Below are positions 41,189-44,128 of a stretch of DNA of 44,128 nt, one piece after another. Source of the stretch: Campylobacterota bacterium (GTDB lineage: Bacteria; Campylobacterota; Campylobacteria; Campylobacterales; Sulfurospirillaceae). Every line of letters begins with the position of its first letter. Position 1 is the stretch's first letter. The position numbers were made by a program, and so were the translations under genes. The notes beneath the pieces were generated by a model, which saw nothing but the letters and a program-made list of their open reading frames with translations, ran no database searches and was not told the origin of the DNA. The stretch covers positions 1 through 44,128 of the forward strand of contig RZYK01000002.1 of the NCBI GenBank assembly GCA_009930355.1. The letters run 5' to 3'.

Positions 41189-42031
41189 ATGGATAAAAAC
41201 AAAAATTATATTTTAAAAATTGATTGTTCGGATGAAAAAGGACTCATTTACCGTATTGCGGATGTGGTGTTTAAATATCAGCTGAATATTATCAAAAACG
41301 ATGAATATGTAGACAGGGAAAATGGCAAATTTTTTATGCGTGCGGAGCTAAACGGTGAGGCAGATTTGAATGCGTTTAAAGGTACGCTTCAAGCGATGCT
41401 TCCTTCACGTTCAAACATTTCCGTTTTTGAGGCACGTAAAAAAGATATTATCCTTATGGGTACCAAAGAGATGCACTGTTTGGGTGATATTTTACTCAAA
41501 CACGATAGTGGTGATTTGAATGCCAATATTTTGGCGATTGTCTCAAACTATGAAGATTTGAAAAATTTAAGTGAAAAATTTAATGTACCTTTTCATTGTG
41601 TGAGTCATGAGGGATTGAATAGGACAGAACACGAAATAAAAGTTTTAGAGGTTTTGGCTGGATACCGTGTGGATTATATTGTTCTTGCCAAATACATGCG
41701 GATTTTATCGAGTGAATTTGTGGGGCATTATGAAGAGAAGATGATTAACATTCACCACTCTTTTTTGCCTGCGTTTATTGGCGCAAATCCTTACAAACAG
41801 GCGTATGAGCGAGGGGTAAAGATTATTGGTGCAACGGCGCACTTTGTCAATAACCATTTGGATGAAGGGCCTATCATTGCGCAAGATGTCATTCATGTGA
41901 ACCATGAGATGAGCTGGAGAGATATGCAAAAAGCAGGGCGCAATGTTGAAAAAGTCGTCCTATCCAATGCGCTTGATTTGGTCTTTGAAGAGCGCATTTT
42001 TGTGCATGATAATAAAACGATTATTTTTTGA
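41189..42031 (+). CDS. purU: Formyltetrahydrofolate deformylase
   Basis: PurU hydrolyses 10-formyl-THF to formate and THF. The 280-aa protein has an N-terminal ACT domain (YILKIDCSDEKGLIYRIADV) and a C-terminal formyltransferase fold with ILAIVSNYEDLKNLSEKF, VLAKYMRILS, the catalytic segment MINIHHSFLPAFIGANPYKQAYERG and GATAHFVNNHLDEGPIIAQD, including the Asn-His-Asp triad. Length matches the family. ATG 41189 is immediately after the cca stop. The 120-bp spacer after it carries structured elements. Confidence 0.95.
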   Translation: MDKNKNYILKIDCSDEKGLIYRIADVVFKYQLNIIKNDEYVDRENGKFFMRAELNGEADLNAFKGTLQAMLPSRSNISVFEARKKDIILMGTKEMHCLGDILLKHDSGDLNANILAIVSNYEDLKNLSEKFNVPFHCVSHEGLNRTEHEIKVLEVLAGYRVDYIVLAKYMRILSSEFVGHYEEKMINIHHSFLPAFIGANPYKQAYERGVKIIGATAHFVNNHLDEGPIIAQDVIHVNHEMSWRDMQKAGRNVEKVVLSNALDLVFEERIFVHDNKTIIF

Positions 42032-42040
42032 AACCATTTT

Positions 42041-42120
42041 TATACGCTTCTTAGGCAAAGCCCAAGAAGCTACGTTACACTGGGTACTAAAGCTTGCCTC
42101 TTTGAGGCAGAAAAAGGGCA
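42041..42120 (+). repeat. Structured spacer element related to the 28-kb repeat
   Basis: Two hairpins are visible: CTTCTTAGGC-AAA-GCCCAAGAAG (one mismatch) and TGCCTC-TTT-GAGGCA. Read on the plus strand, ACGCTTCTTAGGCAAAGCCC and the following CTACGTTACACTGGGT align with the reverse complement of the 102-bp repeat (ACGCCTTTAAAGCAAAGCTC, then CTACGCTAACGCTGAGT). The element is thus a diverged member in opposite orientation. Confidence 0.55.
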
Positions 42121-42151
42121 TGGTGCGTTTTGATATTTAGGAGATTAGTTT

Positions 42152-42622
42152 ATGTTTAATATTGTTTTAGTTCATCCTCAAATTCCTCAAAATACGGGAA
42201 GCATTGGTCGTATGTGTGTCAATGCGGATTGTAGTTTGCACATTGTCAAACCCACTATGTTTGAGATTAGCGATAAGACTGTGAAGCGTGCGGGGCTTGA
42301 TTATTGGCATTTACTCGATGTGCATGTGTATGAAAACTTAGAGGAGTTTTTAACGATACATCACGATAAAGTGGAGCGTTTTTTCTTCGCTACGACCAAA
42401 ACGAAAAAGCCCTATTTTGAAGCCTCGTTTCAAGCAGGTGATTTTCTCTTTTTTGGAGGCGAGTCCACAGGACTTCCCATGGACTTGATGCAGTTGAAGT
42501 GGGACAATGCCATTACCATTCCGATGGGAAAAAACGGCAGAAGCCTTAATCAAGCTACATCGGCTGGGGTTATCCTCTACGATGCGATTCGTCAAAATTT
42601 TAGTGCGTTTGAGATGGTTTAA
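42152..42622 (+). CDS. trmL: tRNA (cytidine/uridine-2'-O-)-methyltransferase TrmL
   Basis: TrmL methylates the ribose at wobble position 34 of some leucine tRNAs. The 156-aa SPOUT protein has FNIVLVHPQIPQNTGSIGRM, the central LVKPTMF-like HIVKPTMFEISDK, LFFGGESTGLP and the knot motif IPMGKNGRSLNQATSAGVIL. Length is typical of the minimal family. AGGAGATTAGTTT precedes ATG 42152. It stands before a secreted-protein gene 12 bases downstream. Confidence 0.94.
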   Translation: MFNIVLVHPQIPQNTGSIGRMCVNADCSLHIVKPTMFEISDKTVKRAGLDYWHLLDVHVYENLEEFLTIHHDKVERFFFATTKTKKPYFEASFQAGDFLFFGGESTGLPMDLMQLKWDNAITIPMGKNGRSLNQATSAGVILYDAIRQNFSAFEMV

Positions 42623-42634
42623 AGGAGTTTTGCA

Positions 42635-43333
42635 ATGAAACGATTTTTCTCTTTTTGTTTGTTGATAGTTTTTCCATTGTTGTTGTGTGCGGATATGGAG
42701 ATTACCACGCAAGAGAGTGTTTCCAATACGCTCATGCCTGAACGTCTACGAGGCGAATTTTCGTTTGAAGAAGAACATAAAAATAGCAATGTGATTAAAG
42801 AGCATCTCAATGCTTTAGTCGCTGAAGTGAAGCAATTTGATACTAAAAATGAGCTTTGTCAAGGAGGAGGGTACCGTCTCTCACCTTCGTATCAATATAA
42901 AGATAACAAACAAATTTTTATGGGTTATAAGGGAAGTCTTTTCTTTTTGTGTGAACTCAACTCCGTTGAGCAGTACAACATGCTGGTTGAAAGAGTAGAA
43001 AAGATAAAAGCTCCTAGTGTCATCACCCATCAAGGGGCTTTGGCATGGGTGGTGAGCGATGGGGTACAACATGCCAACCGTTTGGCATTGCGCTCATCGC
43101 TTCTCAAAGTGGCACATGAGCAAGCCCTCTCTTTTTCCAAAGAGACCCATCAAACGTGCAATGTTAAAGAGGTTGTTTTTGACAATGCCTCACCAACGCA
43201 TCCTGTGTTGATGCGAGCAGCCGCTCCAATGGCAAAGTCCTTCTCCTCTGTTCCTACGCAAGCGCCTTTGGCACATCTTGAAACCTTCGTCTTAAATGCA
43301 ACGGTGCGGTACAGTTGTACGGCGCAAAAATAA
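42635..43333 (+). CDS. Secreted protein, probable SIMPL (DUF541) domain
   Basis: The 232-aa product has a signal peptide (FFSFCLLIVFPLLLCA) followed by MEITTQESVSNTLMPERLRG and EHLNALVAEVKQFDTKNELC, a beta-alpha pattern that resembles SIMPL-domain periplasmic proteins, often tied to oxidative-stress or envelope roles. There are four or five Cys in the mature part, which could form disulfides. AAAGGAG precedes ATG 42635. No other motif is recognised; the family call is moderate. Confidence 0.6.
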   Translation: MKRFFSFCLLIVFPLLLCADMEITTQESVSNTLMPERLRGEFSFEEEHKNSNVIKEHLNALVAEVKQFDTKNELCQGGGYRLSPSYQYKDNKQIFMGYKGSLFFLCELNSVEQYNMLVERVEKIKAPSVITHQGALAWVVSDGVQHANRLALRSSLLKVAHEQALSFSKETHQTCNVKEVVFDNASPTHPVLMRAAAPMAKSFSSVPTQAPLAHLETFVLNATVRYSCTAQK

Positions 43334-43355
43334 GATTATTGAGAAAGTACGCCCT

Positions 43356-44128
43356 TTGAAAATTCACGAAATTTGTTTTATTGGGGCGGGGGCAAGTGCC
43401 TTAATGGCGGCTTCGCATCTGCAAGGAAGCGATGTTGCGCTCATTGATAGCAATGCCAAAATGGGTGCAAAACTTTTAATCTCTGGTGGAGGCAAGTGCA
43501 ACCTTACCAATCGTTATGCGAGTGAAGCGAATTATTTGGGAAATAGGGCGTTTATAAAGCCGATTTTAGACGCGTTTGATGCCTCTGCAACGCTAAAGTT
43601 CGTTAAGGAACAGCGTTTAAGTTTAGAAGAGCGCTCTCATGGGCAAATCTTTTGTGCCAATAGTGCCAAAGAGTTGGTCTCTGTTTTTGGGCGATTAAGT
43701 GCTTTTTGCACCTTTTATCTCTCTACGACAGTTTTACATGTAAGAAAAGAGAAACATTTTATCATTCACACAAACAAGGGTGAGATTCATACCAAAAAGC
43801 TGGTGGTTGCCAGTGGCGGGCTTAGTTATGCAAGCATAGGGGCGAGTGATATTGGCTTTAAAATCGCAGAGCAGTTTGGACACACAATCATCACGCCTTC
43901 ACCTGCTCTGGTAGGCTTAACCCTTCAAAAAGAGCAGTTTTGGATGAAGGAACTGAGCGGTATTGCCTTGCCTGTGACGTTACATGTAGAGGGTAAAACC
44001 TTTAGTGAAAACCTTCTTTTTGCGCATAAAGGCATTAGCGGTCCTTGTGTGCTGAGTGGTTCTTTGTATTGGAAAAAAGGGAACATTTGCATTGACTTTT
44101 TACCCCATATCGCTTCGATGGAAGCCTT
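43356..44128 (+). CDS. HI0933/BaiN-family FAD flavoprotein (5' part, runs off window)
   Basis: This gene is not in the track because it lacks a stop within the window. The frame from TTG 43356 gives IHEICFIGAGASALMAASHL (Rossmann FAD-binding GxGxS), GAKLLISGGGKCNLTNR, the hallmark of the HI0933 family, and LVVASGGLSYASIGASDIGF. A GAGAAAG site lies 8 bases before TTG; no better start exists. Family members are NAD(P)/FAD-dependent reductases of mostly unknown substrate. TTACATGTAA is found in the gene in the Leu-His-Val frame, plus one near copy. About 258 of an expected 400 residues are visible. Confidence 0.88.
   Translation, partial: MKIHEICFIGAGASALMAASHLQGSDVALIDSNAKMGAKLLISGGGKCNLTNRYASEANYLGNRAFIKPILDAFDASATLKFVKEQRLSLEERSHGQIFCANSAKELVSVFGRLSAFCTFYLSTTVLHVRKEKHFIIHTNKGEIHTKKLVVASGGLSYASIGASDIGFKIAEQFGHTIITPSPALVGLTLQKEQFWMKELSGIALPVTLHVEGKTFSENLLFAHKGISGPCVLSGSLYWKKGNICIDFLPHIASMEA

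Larger units (their letters stand above)
4403..43743. repeat. Dispersed palindrome family TTACATGTAA (25 exact copies)
   Basis: Exact copies start at 4403, 4938, 7279, 7469, 10153, 10497, 20177, 20199, 24740, 25663, 26271, 30417, 31055, 31089, 31911, 32532, 33581, 34129, 35339, 35986, 37395, 37767, 40743, 40970 and 43734. Many extend to CTTTACATGTAAAG. Near copies lie at about 34208, 40707 and 43980. Roughly half are intergenic, half are inside genes. None occurs in 10.5-20.1 kb or in the first 4.4 kb. No known function is assigned. Confidence 0.85.

Noticed and set aside
41943-42140. 65-aa ORF across the purU end
   Set aside because: It starts inside purU in another frame and runs through the structured spacer; no ribosome-binding site.
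1-44128. tRNA, rRNA or tmRNA genes
   Set aside because: I looked in the spacers for cloverleaf-like or conserved rRNA sequence and saw none; no spacer over about 260 bp exists.

Overview
The window looks like a chromosomal segment of a Campylobacterota (epsilonproteobacterial) genome, most likely Sulfurospirillum or a close relative. The evidence is moderate G+C with AT-rich spacers, a flgG2-flgG rod pair behind a textbook epsilonproteobacterial sigma-54 promoter, a short ExbB, a primary sigma factor with a long acidic insertion, and a FeoB-associated Cys-rich micro-protein. This assignment rests on family knowledge and was not tested by a search.

Region 1 (1-4139) is a disturbed accessory stretch. 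It holds the end of a possible transposase, an N-terminally truncated MFS transporter, an intact MntP-type Mn efflux pump in AT-rich DNA, a decayed TonB-dependent receptor fused by deletion to the C-terminal half of another MFS transporter, and one intact MFS transporter. Region 2 (4.2-20.2 kb) is an iron and metal acquisition island. It contains exbB-exbD-hemP-tonB, a PepSY membrane protein, two TonB-dependent receptors, two DUF4198-type periplasmic proteins, two copies of a small unidentified secreted protein, an LTxxQ protein, feoA-feoB, a diguanylate cyclase, a FeoB-associated micro-protein, dps and a porin. Several spacers carry Fur-box-like palindromes. Energised outer-membrane import (receptors plus TonB/ExbBD), inner-membrane Fe(II) import (FeoAB) and storage (Dps) fit together as one physiological unit.

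Region 3 (20.2-26.7 kb) is housekeeping: a PAS protein and rpoD on the minus strand, divergent from flgG2-flgG, then an azlCD exporter, a YjdM/PhnA zinc-ribbon protein and a lipoprotein. Region 4 (26.7-37.8 kb) has an RhlE-type helicase with an unusual motif III, a 102-bp tandem repeat, a thioesterase, RecQ, YwbE, a DUF2179 protein, a LysE-family exporter, a DpnI-like methyl-directed restriction enzyme with an unidentified partner, msrPQ, and arsRB sharing a perfect operator with a divergent ABC ATPase. Region 5 (37.8-44.1 kb) runs leuD-leuB, two small proteins, cca, purU, trmL, a secreted SIMPL-like protein and the start of an HI0933-type flavoprotein that leaves the window.

The most striking signal is not a gene. 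The 10-bp palindrome TTACATGTAA occurs 25 times exactly by my reading, in spacers and inside genes, where about 0.1-0.2 would be expected by chance. A second signal is a family of structured spacer elements (the 28.0-28.25 kb tandem repeat and a related element at 42.04 kb) whose main hairpin appears to vary in a compensatory way. Two hemP/FeoB-associated micro-genes and one small membrane-protein gene were missing from the ORF track and are added here.
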